Source of the DNA: CAVUOA01 sp963742955
GTDB lineage: Bacteria; Bacteroidota; Ignavibacteria; Tepidaquicellales; OLB5
Length of the DNA stretch: 64,000 bases
NCBI GenBank assembly: GCA_963742955.1
Contig: CAVUOA010000008.1
Span: forward strand, 558,001 to 622,000
Direction: 5' to 3'
Shown here: in pieces, positions 54,372 to 63,962 of the stretch
Layout of the letters: the number at the start of each line of letters is the position of its first letter
Numbering within the stretch: the stretch's first letter is position 1
Program-made: the position numbers and the translations under genes
Notes under the pieces: generated by a model
Seen by the model: the letters and a program-made list of their open reading frames with translations, nothing else
What the model was told of the DNA's origin: nothing
The model's database searches: none

Positions 54372-55475
54372 TTACAATTTCTGTTCTTTCCATACTACAG
54401 TCCTGTCAAACAGCAATATGAAAGGCAATACGAAAGCATAAACAGCAAAATATATTTCGAAAGGTATAACATATAAAAAGACTCTGTATTTCTTGAATTT
54501 TACAGCTGCCGGAAGAACAAAAAGTATATCAATAAAAATTTTTGAAACAGCAAAACAAAGATAAGCCGATATACACCCTAACAGCCATCCCCCTAAAAAT
54601 AAAGTACCCGCGCTCCATCCAATTAACCCTACAAGAAAACCTGTTATTCTGATATTAAGCCCGCCTTTGCCCCAGCGTTTTTTCTGCCTGTAAAGCTCTT
54701 TAAAATCTCCGCAAGGCAAAGTAATATTCAGAATTTTTTCATCTACCGGGAATTTGACTTTCCATTTTGTATTATCCCGGATAGTTTTAAGCAGCATAAA
54801 ATCTTCCGTGACCGAAAACTTCACTTTTTCGTACCCTCCGACTTCCTCATAAGCTTTTCTTCTGTAAGACATGTTGTTGCCCACACAGCTGAGCTGATTA
54901 TTAATTCCATCTGCGCCGGAAGCAATTGTTAGCAGGTAAAGCCAGTCATAAGACTGAAATCCGTGGTAAAGGTTCTTCGGGTCAACAATAGTATAGCTGT
55001 TTACAACTCCGGTTTTATCATCGTAATATCTTACCATTTCTTTAAGCCAGGTGGGTTTTACTTTAATATCAGCATCCGTTGTAAATATTATTTCTCCTTT
55101 CGACCTGCCGATAGCCTGGTTAAGAGCTCCTGTTTTTCCCTTTAACTTACTCTGTGACTCTTCGGTTTCCATGTAGATGAGTTCAGGATTATTTACCGAA
55201 TACGATTTTACAACCTCCCCGGTTTTATCGGTTGACCTGTCATTTATAATTATAATTTCCAGTTTTTCACGGGGATAATCGAGTTTCAGGAGAGATTCAA
55301 TACAGGTTCCTATATTGTTCTCCTCATTGCGTGCGGCAACAATAACGGATATTGAGGGGTATTCATTTTCATTAAATGTCACTTTCCTGCTATTGAAATT
55401 TCTGAGCATACCAAGAAAATACACTAAGTGCTCAAGAAAATATAAGGCTATTACTATGTATAAGATTCTTTCCAT
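54372..55475 (-). CDS. Membrane-anchored glycosyltransferase, family 2
   Basis: The 367-residue protein has an N-terminal membrane helix (4-24), then a GT-A domain: ISVIVAARNEENNIG, IIINDRSTDKTGE, FTTDADIKVK (DxD) and VTEDFMLL, with QKKRWGKGG near residue 270. Three C-terminal helices follow. This matches cellulose synthase-like or ceramide glucosyltransferase-like GT2 enzymes that add sugars to a membrane-bound acceptor. The donor and acceptor are unknown. The ATG follows immediately after a terminator T-run, with no room for a leader. Confidence 0.83.
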   Translation of the reverse strand: MERILYIVIALYFLEHLVYFLGMLRNFNSRKVTFNENEYPSISVIVAARNEENNIGTCIESLLKLDYPREKLEIIIINDRSTDKTGEVVKSYSVNNPELIYMETEESQSKLKGKTGALNQAIGRSKGEIIFTTDADIKVKPTWLKEMVRYYDDKTGVVNSYTIVDPKNLYHGFQSYDWLYLLTIASGADGINNQLSCVGNNMSYRRKAYEEVGGYEKVKFSVTEDFMLLKTIRDNTKWKVKFPVDEKILNITLPCGDFKELYRQKKRWGKGGLNIRITGFLVGLIGWSAGTLFLGGWLLGCISAYLCFAVSKIFIDILFVLPAAVKFKKYRVFLYVIPFEIYFAVYAFVLPFILLFDRTVVWKEQKL

Positions 55476-55503
55476 AAAAAAAGTCCCGTTTGTTAACGGG
55501 ACT
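55476..55503 (-). terminator. Terminator of the M6-type gene, abutting the glycosyltransferase start
   Basis: On the minus strand AGTCCCGTT (55495-55503) pairs with AACGGGACT (55482-55490) and leads into TTTTTTT directly followed by ATG of the glycosyltransferase at 55475. The stem is perfect, nine base pairs. Confidence 0.85.
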
Positions 55504-55536
55504 GTAATATATCAATTCAAAAATTGTATATAAAGG

Positions 55537-58500
55537 TTATTTTACCACAGCAATTTTTATTGAAGCGGTTTCGCTGCAGCTGCCGCCCTGAAGCTCAAGC
55601 ACGGCAATGTATATTCCGCTCTGCACAGAAGAAACATCCCATGCCACTTCATTATCAAACCCTGTGTTGGCTGTTCCTGTCAGAGTTGTAACCAGCTCTC
55701 CGGAAAGGTCCATTATTCTTACAGTTACACTGCTTGCTGTGCCGTTTAAGAAATACCTTATATTGGTTGATTTTCCGTACACAGGATTTGGCCAGTTATA
55801 TACTTTATCTGTTGGCAGACAGGGACCGCTGAGGTTTGAAGAAAACACACTGAATATTGAATTATTATGATATTTATCCTTAAGATAATTCCTCCACAAT
55901 ATTTTTGCGGAATCATAATTCCATGGTGTTTTCCATCCGTAAAGGTAACCATCGGTTGAATATGCTGCAATTGAAAATTTTCCGCCGGAATTTATTATTG
56001 CCGGAGTTGATTTAATTTCTTTTCCTGCAAGCAGCGGAAATCCGTCAAGTATTTTGCCTAACGTATTATAAGCATATACCCTTCCGTCACCTGTCCCGAA
56101 TATTACTTCATAAACGCCGTCACCGTCAATATCAGCAACCGAAACACCGCTTGAAATTTTGTTCACGTTATTTGCCCTGAACGGGAAATTATCTATATTT
56201 ACACCATACTTGTTTAATGCAAATACTTTATCATCGGCTGTAAATATAATTTCCATGTTACCGTCTTTATTAATATCACAAACCGTAGGAGACGAGTATA
56301 TCCGGGTTATACCAAGCGATGACGAAATATTTTTACCGTCGAGAAGAATTTTGTTATCGTTGGTGAAAATAACAGTGTCTTCGGCGGAATTCTGGAAGAA
56401 TTTTCCGATTGCAAACGAGCGGTAATTATTATTAATGAACCTGTAGGCTGAATTATTTCCTGAAGCTAGCATATTTATATTGTTTGCAGAAACTGAATCA
56501 AAGCTGAGGCTAAAACCGTTTAAGTTAAACTTTGCAATTTTACCCCCAACCGCTCCCGAAAATAAAATGCCGGAACCATTAGGATTAGAAAACAATTCGG
56601 GAGTTGTAAGCTGCAGACCTGCATTTATTGCAGTAACATTAGGAGCTCCGGTTGCGGTATCGATTGTAAAACTTAAAAGGTTAAGCGAATTGCCATAAAT
56701 GCCCGCAACATATTTGTTAGAAGAGTTAGCCGGATAATTTACAAATCCTGCTTCAAAGCCTGCAACACTGTCCATTAAAAAACCGTTCGGCATATCGGTC
56801 CTGATGGGATTACCGTTATCCCTGAATCCATAGAGGCTGTCTTTTACGTTCACAAATATTTCATCAAGCCCGTTGCCGTTATAATCAAACCCAATCGGCT
56901 GGGCATTTGAGCTTGTATCAATTCCTACAAATCTCGGGAAACCGTTAATATTGGCAATGCTTGAACAATTCTGGTAAGTAAACGTCATCACAGAATCCGT
57001 AACACTGAAATTACTCAGGCAGACTCGTGAATCGAAGTTTGAATAGCTCCTTGAATTTGGAATTGAGGTTGGAGTAAACTCGTTCCTGTAAATAGTAGAA
57101 GGCACATAGTGAGTGCCGTTGTACCAGTAATCGTAAGGCGTACCGTCACCAATAAACACTCCGAAAGGAGTGCTGAACTTAACTCCAATTTCCTGAGCCC
57201 CTTTTGCCTCCACAAGGTCAACACCGCGGTGGTTAATATCTGTGTTAATAGTATTGCTGCCAATGTTTGCATCAATAACATTTTCATCTATATGCCAAAT
57301 TAAAATTCCTCCCTGGAAAGATGCAGTATCATCTTTTATGCCCGGCAGACTCCAGTCAAGCTCATCAACATCGGTAATATTACCGCTGAGCTTCCAAACA
57401 TCTCCGTTCTGGAAACCGTCAACGTCTTTGTTAAATGTTATGGAGGAGGAAATGCCGTTTTTGATATAATGAACCGTTTCACCGTCATTTCGTGCATCAC
57501 GGTTTCGGTTTTCTACAAGAAAATATTCTTTGGCGCTTATGTAAACTTTATAAACAGAATTATTCCCGTCATCAAGTGATGCTGCAATGGTAGAATACGT
57601 GCCGTTTGAATAAACAACCTTAGGGTTAATCCAGCCGAGATATTGCTTTTCCCATGCTGACGGCTCAGGAGGAAAAACACCTGAGTAACTGAATAACGAC
57701 TGTCCATCCATCAAGCCGAATCTTCCGATTGCGGTATTACCGGTTTCGGTATCAAATAAATCGGGTAAACCTAAATGGCTGCCGATGCTTGCGGCTATTA
57801 TTCCGTTTAAGCCAAGCTCCAAATAAAAAGGAGAAATAGACGAAGTGATTACCCTGTATTCCTGTTCGGGAAGAATACAAGAACTCGGTATAATTATACC
57901 TTCTTTAGTATGATATCCCTGTGTGGTATCACCATAAATTGATTTGAGTGATTTCAATCCCAGGTAAATGGAAGGAATATCCTGCTGCCCCTGTAATATA
58001 CCCTGTGATACTAGGTCAATATCCCGTCCTGCGCCTGCATGAAAAATTATAAATGCAGATTTTGAAGGATTAATACCGGAGAAATCTATAACACTGTCGG
58101 CTGACTGCCAGGCTTCAAAAAACAAACTGCCAAGACTGTTCAGGCTTCCGTTTGTGCCGGGTGAATAGTCTTTCATTTCAAGCGGAAGGTTCCTGACACT
58201 TCCAAGCATTTTATATTTTATTATAAGCCTGCCTTTGGAAGATTTGTAATAATAGTTCTTCAGAAATTCAAGGTGTTCGGCAAAATATGCGCTGTCATGC
58301 GGCGGAGCGTCAACCGAATCAGGATAATTGTTAGAAACGTCAAATCTGCCGTCACCTGTTGTATTAGGATTATTATCTGTTTTAAACTGAACCCTTATAG
58401 CATAAACATACAGTGTATCGGGAACAGCAGTATATACATAGGGATTAATTTTCTTTTCCGGGTAATAGTTCAGGAAATGGCTTAGCTTCGGTTCTCTTGA

Positions 58501-58596
58501 ATTATAATTCTGGGCATAACTAAAACCGGAAAATAATATTACCAGCAGGGATACCAAAAGTATCCCTGCGCTGAATCTTCGATTGCAAAATTTCAT
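55537..58596 (-). CDS. M6-type metalloprotease-like secreted protein, active site lost, with T9SS sorting domain
   Basis: The 1019-residue protein has a signal peptide (to about residue 28) and the layout of M6-family secreted proteins. In M6 peptidases zinc is held by HExxH before GLPD. Here the segment is IIAASIGSHLGLPDLFD, so A269, S270 and S273 replace the two histidines and the glutamate; the enzyme should be inactive. The middle has FG-GAP/VCBS-like repeats (DINKDGNMEIIFTADD, DIDGDGVYEVIFGTGD). The last 80 residues form a T9SS sorting domain (NWPNPVYGKSTNIRYF, ending IKIAVVK). It lies 15 bases after porV and before a strong terminator, so it is likely part of the T9SS locus. Confidence 0.82.
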   Translation of the reverse strand: MKFCNRRFSAGILLVSLLVILFSGFSYAQNYNSREPKLSHFLNYYPEKKINPYVYTAVPDTLYVYAIRVQFKTDNNPNTTGDGRFDVSNNYPDSVDAPPHDSAYFAEHLEFLKNYYYKSSKGRLIIKYKMLGSVRNLPLEMKDYSPGTNGSLNSLGSLFFEAWQSADSVIDFSGINPSKSAFIIFHAGAGRDIDLVSQGILQGQQDIPSIYLGLKSLKSIYGDTTQGYHTKEGIIIPSSCILPEQEYRVITSSISPFYLELGLNGIIAASIGSHLGLPDLFDTETGNTAIGRFGLMDGQSLFSYSGVFPPEPSAWEKQYLGWINPKVVYSNGTYSTIAASLDDGNNSVYKVYISAKEYFLVENRNRDARNDGETVHYIKNGISSSITFNKDVDGFQNGDVWKLSGNITDVDELDWSLPGIKDDTASFQGGILIWHIDENVIDANIGSNTINTDINHRGVDLVEAKGAQEIGVKFSTPFGVFIGDGTPYDYWYNGTHYVPSTIYRNEFTPTSIPNSRSYSNFDSRVCLSNFSVTDSVMTFTYQNCSSIANINGFPRFVGIDTSSNAQPIGFDYNGNGLDEIFVNVKDSLYGFRDNGNPIRTDMPNGFLMDSVAGFEAGFVNYPANSSNKYVAGIYGNSLNLLSFTIDTATGAPNVTAINAGLQLTTPELFSNPNGSGILFSGAVGGKIAKFNLNGFSLSFDSVSANNINMLASGNNSAYRFINNNYRSFAIGKFFQNSAEDTVIFTNDNKILLDGKNISSSLGITRIYSSPTVCDINKDGNMEIIFTADDKVFALNKYGVNIDNFPFRANNVNKISSGVSVADIDGDGVYEVIFGTGDGRVYAYNTLGKILDGFPLLAGKEIKSTPAIINSGGKFSIAAYSTDGYLYGWKTPWNYDSAKILWRNYLKDKYHNNSIFSVFSSNLSGPCLPTDKVYNWPNPVYGKSTNIRYFLNGTASSVTVRIMDLSGELVTTLTGTANTGFDNEVAWDVSSVQSGIYIAVLELQGGSCSETASIKIAVVK

Positions 58597-58611
58597 TTAG
58601 ACTTAGTTCTT

Positions 58612-59739
58612 TTATTTATTCTGACCGTCTGTTTTCTTAGTGGGCGTTTTTTGTTCTCCCAAATTAACAAGAAGAGTGAACCTTAAGGTATTTGCCAGAG
58701 GATGATTTTCTTCTATTGTGCTTATATAACTGAAGTCAAAACCGTACATACTGTAACGCAGCCCTGCTCCGAGGGTAATGAACTTTCTTCTCCCGTGGTT
58801 CGGGTCTTCGTAAAAATACCCTGCTCTTAAACCGATAAGCTTAGGATTTCCATACCAGTATTCTGCACCCACTGATGACTGAATTGAAGTTAAAACAGCT
58901 CCTGCTCCGCCTTCCCATGCTGAATAAATAGCTTTATACAAGGGGTCAGATTTACCTTCGTCTCTTCTCTTAACTATAAGTTTGTTGAAATCTGCTGTAA
59001 GCGTCAGGTTATTAAATTCTGTTTTTACAAGGTCATAACCGATTCCTAATCTGAGGTTAGAAGGAAGAGGGTCTGCCTGAGCGGCATCAACGTATGTAAC
59101 TTTCGGACCGAGATTAGAAAAATTAAGCCCTAAACCAAGGCGGTTATCTATAAATTTTAGTTTAGTTTTGGACGGTCTCCATAAGGCAGAAACGTCAAAA
59201 CTTAAATCATATGCAATACCGGAGCCTTGCTCGTTCCCTACAGTACCGGCGGCAAGCTTGCTGTATATAAATCTGGTTACTACACCAACACCCAGGTCTC
59301 TTGTAACTTTAGTTCCGTAGCCAAGGGCAATCGCTCCGTCGAAAGCTTTATAGTCGCCAATTGTATTTCCAAATTCATCCGTTCTGATGATAGTACCAAT
59401 ATTAAGGTAGGTAATGCTTAATCCAATAGTACCATTAAGTTTTTTAACATGATATTTGCCGCTGAGGTAGTCGTAAAACAAATCTCCAAGACCAAGACCG
59501 GGGAGCCAGGGTGAATGAGTCAAACTAACTTCTATCCCTTTCTGAAAAGCAAGGCCTGCCGGGTTCCAGTACATGGCCGAAGCATCATTAATTAAGCCTG
59601 CACCTGTTTCACCCATTGCAGCATTTCTGGAATTAGGGCCGATAAGCAAGAAAGGAACAGCTGACTCTCCCTGTGCAAACACATTAACCGTAATCATAGC
59701 AAAAGCCAGCACCATACAAATTTTGAGTTTTAACATCAA
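58612..59739 (-). CDS. porV: T9SS outer-membrane protein PorV
   Basis: The 375-residue protein has a signal peptide (to about 22) and the PorV/PorQ core: FLLIGPNSRNAAMGETGAGL, DASAMYWNPAGLA and HSPWLPGL, then a 14-stranded barrel. PorV ferries cargo proteins from the secretion channel to the PorU sortase in T9SS. It lies between porU (59 bases upstream) and the M6-type gene. Confidence 0.92.
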   Translation of the reverse strand: MMLKLKICMVLAFAMITVNVFAQGESAVPFLLIGPNSRNAAMGETGAGLINDASAMYWNPAGLAFQKGIEVSLTHSPWLPGLGLGDLFYDYLSGKYHVKKLNGTIGLSITYLNIGTIIRTDEFGNTIGDYKAFDGAIALGYGTKVTRDLGVGVVTRFIYSKLAAGTVGNEQGSGIAYDLSFDVSALWRPSKTKLKFIDNRLGLGLNFSNLGPKVTYVDAAQADPLPSNLRLGIGYDLVKTEFNNLTLTADFNKLIVKRRDEGKSDPLYKAIYSAWEGGAGAVLTSIQSSVGAEYWYGNPKLIGLRAGYFYEDPNHGRRKFITLGAGLRYSMYGFDFSYISTIEENHPLANTLRFTLLVNLGEQKTPTKKTDGQNK

Positions 59740-59798
59740 TTATTTCCTCCTGAAGGTTTTATGATAACATTTAATATCTAAATTTATGAAAAATATTT

Positions 59799-62700
59799 CT
59801 ATTTTAAAACAGCAAGTTTCCCGGTTGAAGTTACCGATTGACCTGCTCCGTCATCAACCGTTAACTTATAAATATAAATACCATTGCTAAGTCTCTCGCC
59901 GTCGGCATCCGTACCGGGCCAGCTTATAACCACAAACTTATCCGTTATGTTTTTTGCATCCAGCTCTTTTATGAGCCTGCCGGCAACTGTATATATCTTT
60001 ATTCTCACATTAATAGGGTCAGGATAATTATGCTGAAATGTAAATGCAGTGTTATCCTTAAACGGGTTAGGATAATTATAAACATTCGTTACCTGAAGAG
60101 ACTGGCTTGATTCAACATTGAAATCTATGCTTGTCTCAGATGAATTATTATAGGTATCCCATGCTTTAACCCTGAGCGAATGTTTTCCGACAGCTATGTT
60201 GGAAAAATCAAAACTGAGGTGCCCCGATTTATATGTAGTATCGCTGTTATAATATGATGTCAGGTCATATTTGTTAGTTTCATTATTATCCAGTACCGCT
60301 TCAATTTTGTGGCCTATTGTGCCGGAGGTGTTGATACCAGATTCGTCGAACAGGTCACCAAGCAGAGTGAAGTTGGAATTTACCACGTCACCGCTTCTGA
60401 AATTATGCGAATTTAAATACAGTTTAATATCAGGGCCAGTTGTATCTACAGGTGCATTCGGGTCGATGCCCCCGACAACAAAATTCGTGTACAACCCCGA
60501 GCCGTCAGCTGAATTGTTGTAGAAATAGTTTATAAGCTTGCCGCTCTGGTTAAGATAAGATATATCCTTGGGGACTATAAACTCGATTACCCATTTTCCG
60601 CCTGCAACATGCTGTGTACCTGAATAAATTATTCCGCCGGGAAGGTTGAAATTAAACAGGAACCCGTCTTCATCGGTCATTGAAATATGCCTTACACCGT
60701 CGAATATCTTCATATAAATGTTCCCGTTGTAGTTTGACCACAATGAAGAATCTGTTCTCAATATTGAGCCGTAAACTTTTATTCTGCTAAGTGCGCGCAT
60801 TGTATCATTGCTTAACCCGCTTATGCTGTCCACTCTTGATTCATATCTGGGTGTTTGTATTCTTAGTGAAGGGTCGCACAGTTCGTGGAATTTCAAATCA
60901 TTAACACCGTAGTACTGTTGTTTTGTTAAGAATATTGCTTTTCCGAATCTGGTCTGGTACAGCAGTGTATCTCGCTGGAAAAGCAGCTTGCTCCAGAACA
61001 GATTATTAAAAACCGAATTCTGCTGTCCATATACAGGCCTGGTAGCAGCAAGAGTACCTATTGCACCTTTATTGGCAACAATGGCAAACAACTCCCCGCC
61101 GCTCTGATTCAGCGGGTTATCAAACTTAGAAAAATCGCAGCTGGCTACCGTAACAAACGGGTATTTGTTGATATTATGAAGCTGGCTTACAACAACATCT
61201 TTTTCAAGAACATACTCATGAGCCCAAACCTCAGGACTGCCATGCCCCGTCCAATTAAGCATTATACACCCCTCATTCCAAAAATCGACAATATCTCTGT
61301 TGCAGTCCGGTTTCCTTCTCCCCTGGGACGTAATGACTGTCGGGTACGTTACCAGGTATATTTTCCTCTTATCAATAACAGGCGGAGTGTAAGTTTCAGC
61401 CAGAAGTTCGCACTGGTCAGTGTGCTGGGAGCCGTCATTTCCGTAAGAAGTTCTGCCGTCATCTGCTACAAAGACAGCAGTGTTTTTCCAGACACCGTTA
61501 TTCACGGGGTCCTCATAGGCATCTTCTTTATTAAGGTAATTATTGGCGTCTTCCAGGCTGCGAGCCGGAATTCTTCCGTGTGCAACATCGGGCTGTGTAT
61601 CATTGCCGGAAACCATTACATAGAAATCGTCTGATGTGAAATTATTTACCTGGTTTATGTGGGGGTCTGAATATTCATATGCAGGAACCCAGTTTTGGTC
61701 AGATACCAGGATGTTTTTGTAGTCAAAATCCCCGTCACCCAGAAAGCAGATATAGGCAGGTCTTTCCTGCCAGTTGTCGTAGGCGTATTTTATAAAATCT
61801 CTAATTGCCACAGGGTCAAGCAGACCGCCGGAAAATTCATTATAAATCTGAGTTACCTCAATTACACGGGTTTTAAGATAATTAGGGTTGCCCGGGCCGG
61901 GAGCTTCTCTTTTAGCTTTAAGACGGTTGGCTGCCGGAACAAGGTCGGGATGCGTGATTATAACAAAGCTGGCTCCGTCTGAAATACCATGCAGATTCTG
62001 ATTAGCTATTCGTTGTGATATACCGGTAGGGGTTTTATACCCGTTAGGACCTGCAACCATAAAATAACTTGAACCACTCTGGGTTTTTTGAAACTTAACA
62101 TTGCTTGCTGATACGCTTATAGGATTTACCCTGTGCACATTATTATGGTCTGTAGCATCATACACTTTAACCTGGTTGTTTGAGAAAGAAGAAACATTGA
62201 ATTCAAACGTTCCGGCTGTGTTTGGCGTAAGAAACTTAATAAAATCATTTTGAGCGCTGTTAAATCTTCTTTTGTATTGAATTTCCATCCAATCGAGATA
62301 TCCCTCTGCGTCTGCACTGGTAGAATAGTATGTGCCTCTGAATGAACTTTGGTCACCGTTTGTTTTCTGGGATGAATTTAATGTAAATGAAGTCGGCTCT
62401 GTCCATATCCAGTCTCCATAGCCTGCAACAATGCATCCCATCGGATAGTAAACTTCTGACATTGTAGAATTGTCTTCTTTGAGAAGCATGTAATTTGTAT
62501 AACCGCAAAACATGCGTGATGCAGGTTTAATTCTGTATAAAATTTGCGAGTTATCTAAAAGTCCGGTAAGTGTATTGTTCCACACAAAAGACTGGCCGCT
62601 GGACTTTCTTTCGCTGAGCCATACATTGCCTTCACTAATGAGGTTGTTAACTTCGGGCTCATTAAAAAGGTATTCGGTAAATGAAGAGGGTATTATCGGA

Positions 62701-63935
62701 TTTTGGACATTGGGAGACTGGTCAACCTGCATCCTCTTTCCGTTGCCGGGTGTGTTAATACAAATCCAGTAATAATTTGAACCTGAATAAATATTCAGGC
62801 TGTGTGAATATAACTGCTGCCCCGAATCATACTTCCAATTATTAACGCTTCTGCCGTAGAACAATATATAATCCTGGGGGTCAAAAGTGCCGTCGTTCTC
62901 TCCTTCAATATATATCGCAATCTGCTGGAGGTCTTCCGGTCTTGGCTGATTAAAATCATCGGGAAGCATTTCTCCGCCGTTTCCGTACATTTTGATTGTC
63001 CTTGGGTCAACACCGGAAAGGTTAATACCTGCTCCTTCCAAAAAACTCTTTGTGATTTTGTACATACCTTCACTGTTACCGTGCCCGTCATCTTTTATCT
63101 CAATTTTATACCAATCTCCTGTGTTTAAAACACTGTTATAAATAACGCTGTGTGTATTTAAACTTCTGAGATTCGGGTCCATCCAGTTCTGAGCAATATT
63201 ATAATTCACAGCTATGCCGTCAAGCAGTTCTCTTTCTGCAGCGCTTCTTCTTCTGTTAAGCATTACAGGAACTGAACCATACGTTATCCTGACCTTTATT
63301 CTTGTATACTGCTTAAGGGTTTTTGTAACAGGGTTATATTGATACGGAGAAATCTTTAGTGTGCCTATAAGCATTTCTCTTACATCAGCAGGATTTTCAA
63401 TTCCCGCAATCTTTTCAGGGAAGAATGCGTTTTTGGAATAAAACTTCGAATCGGGAGAGTATATAGTCTCTATATTTTCGAAATTCCAGCTGTTAGGGTC
63501 TTTGAACTGAAATTTTGGAACAGGGGCAAGATTAATTCCTGAAACTTCTCTTACATCGAAATCAATTACTTCAACCGAATTATTATTTTTCGAAGGGAAA
63601 ATTACCGGGAAACTTCTTGTTTCAATATCAGGTTCACCTCCCGATTTTATATCTTGATCGATTCCATTATCAAAATTTATTCTTGAAAATTCCTGTCCGT
63701 TATAAGTTACCTTTTCCTGGGGCTGAAAATTCGGGTAAAATTCAATTTCAATATATGAGGAATTAGAGTTCAGGATTTTATAATCAGCATTCTTTTGGGA
63801 GTCTGAATTTACCTTATTCTGATTTAAAACGGCTGTTTTATCTGATTTAGAGGTAGTTAGATTCTGCTGGGAAAATAATATACTGCCGGAAATAACCAGA
63901 AGTAAAATTACACGAAAATATTCTTTGCTTCCCAT
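59799..63935 (-). CDS. porU: T9SS sortase PorU (C25 gingipain-like)
   Basis: The 1378-residue protein carries the C25 catalytic pair: the histidine in NWTGHGSPEVWAHE (around 898) and the cysteine in VASCDFSKFDNP (around 932). The upstream part has a signal peptide and repeats with GDWYKIEIKDDG and RNGGEMLPDD-like segments. The final domain is a sorting domain (YNYPNPFKDNTAF, ending STGKLAVLK), as in other PorU proteins. PorU removes C-terminal sorting domains and attaches cargo to anionic LPS. Length and motifs are typical of PorU in this group. Confidence 0.93.
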   Translation of the reverse strand: MGSKEYFRVILLLVISGSILFSQQNLTTSKSDKTAVLNQNKVNSDSQKNADYKILNSNSSYIEIEFYPNFQPQEKVTYNGQEFSRINFDNGIDQDIKSGGEPDIETRSFPVIFPSKNNNSVEVIDFDVREVSGINLAPVPKFQFKDPNSWNFENIETIYSPDSKFYSKNAFFPEKIAGIENPADVREMLIGTLKISPYQYNPVTKTLKQYTRIKVRITYGSVPVMLNRRRSAAERELLDGIAVNYNIAQNWMDPNLRSLNTHSVIYNSVLNTGDWYKIEIKDDGHGNSEGMYKITKSFLEGAGINLSGVDPRTIKMYGNGGEMLPDDFNQPRPEDLQQIAIYIEGENDGTFDPQDYILFYGRSVNNWKYDSGQQLYSHSLNIYSGSNYYWICINTPGNGKRMQVDQSPNVQNPIIPSSFTEYLFNEPEVNNLISEGNVWLSERKSSGQSFVWNNTLTGLLDNSQILYRIKPASRMFCGYTNYMLLKEDNSTMSEVYYPMGCIVAGYGDWIWTEPTSFTLNSSQKTNGDQSSFRGTYYSTSADAEGYLDWMEIQYKRRFNSAQNDFIKFLTPNTAGTFEFNVSSFSNNQVKVYDATDHNNVHRVNPISVSASNVKFQKTQSGSSYFMVAGPNGYKTPTGISQRIANQNLHGISDGASFVIITHPDLVPAANRLKAKREAPGPGNPNYLKTRVIEVTQIYNEFSGGLLDPVAIRDFIKYAYDNWQERPAYICFLGDGDFDYKNILVSDQNWVPAYEYSDPHINQVNNFTSDDFYVMVSGNDTQPDVAHGRIPARSLEDANNYLNKEDAYEDPVNNGVWKNTAVFVADDGRTSYGNDGSQHTDQCELLAETYTPPVIDKRKIYLVTYPTVITSQGRRKPDCNRDIVDFWNEGCIMLNWTGHGSPEVWAHEYVLEKDVVVSQLHNINKYPFVTVASCDFSKFDNPLNQSGGELFAIVANKGAIGTLAATRPVYGQQNSVFNNLFWSKLLFQRDTLLYQTRFGKAIFLTKQQYYGVNDLKFHELCDPSLRIQTPRYESRVDSISGLSNDTMRALSRIKVYGSILRTDSSLWSNYNGNIYMKIFDGVRHISMTDEDGFLFNFNLPGGIIYSGTQHVAGGKWVIEFIVPKDISYLNQSGKLINYFYNNSADGSGLYTNFVVGGIDPNAPVDTTGPDIKLYLNSHNFRSGDVVNSNFTLLGDLFDESGINTSGTIGHKIEAVLDNNETNKYDLTSYYNSDTTYKSGHLSFDFSNIAVGKHSLRVKAWDTYNNSSETSIDFNVESSQSLQVTNVYNYPNPFKDNTAFTFQHNYPDPINVRIKIYTVAGRLIKELDAKNITDKFVVISWPGTDADGERLSNGIYIYKLTVDDGAGQSVTSTGKLAVLK

Positions 63936-63962
63936 TTTAGTTATTATTAAAATTTTGAGAAT

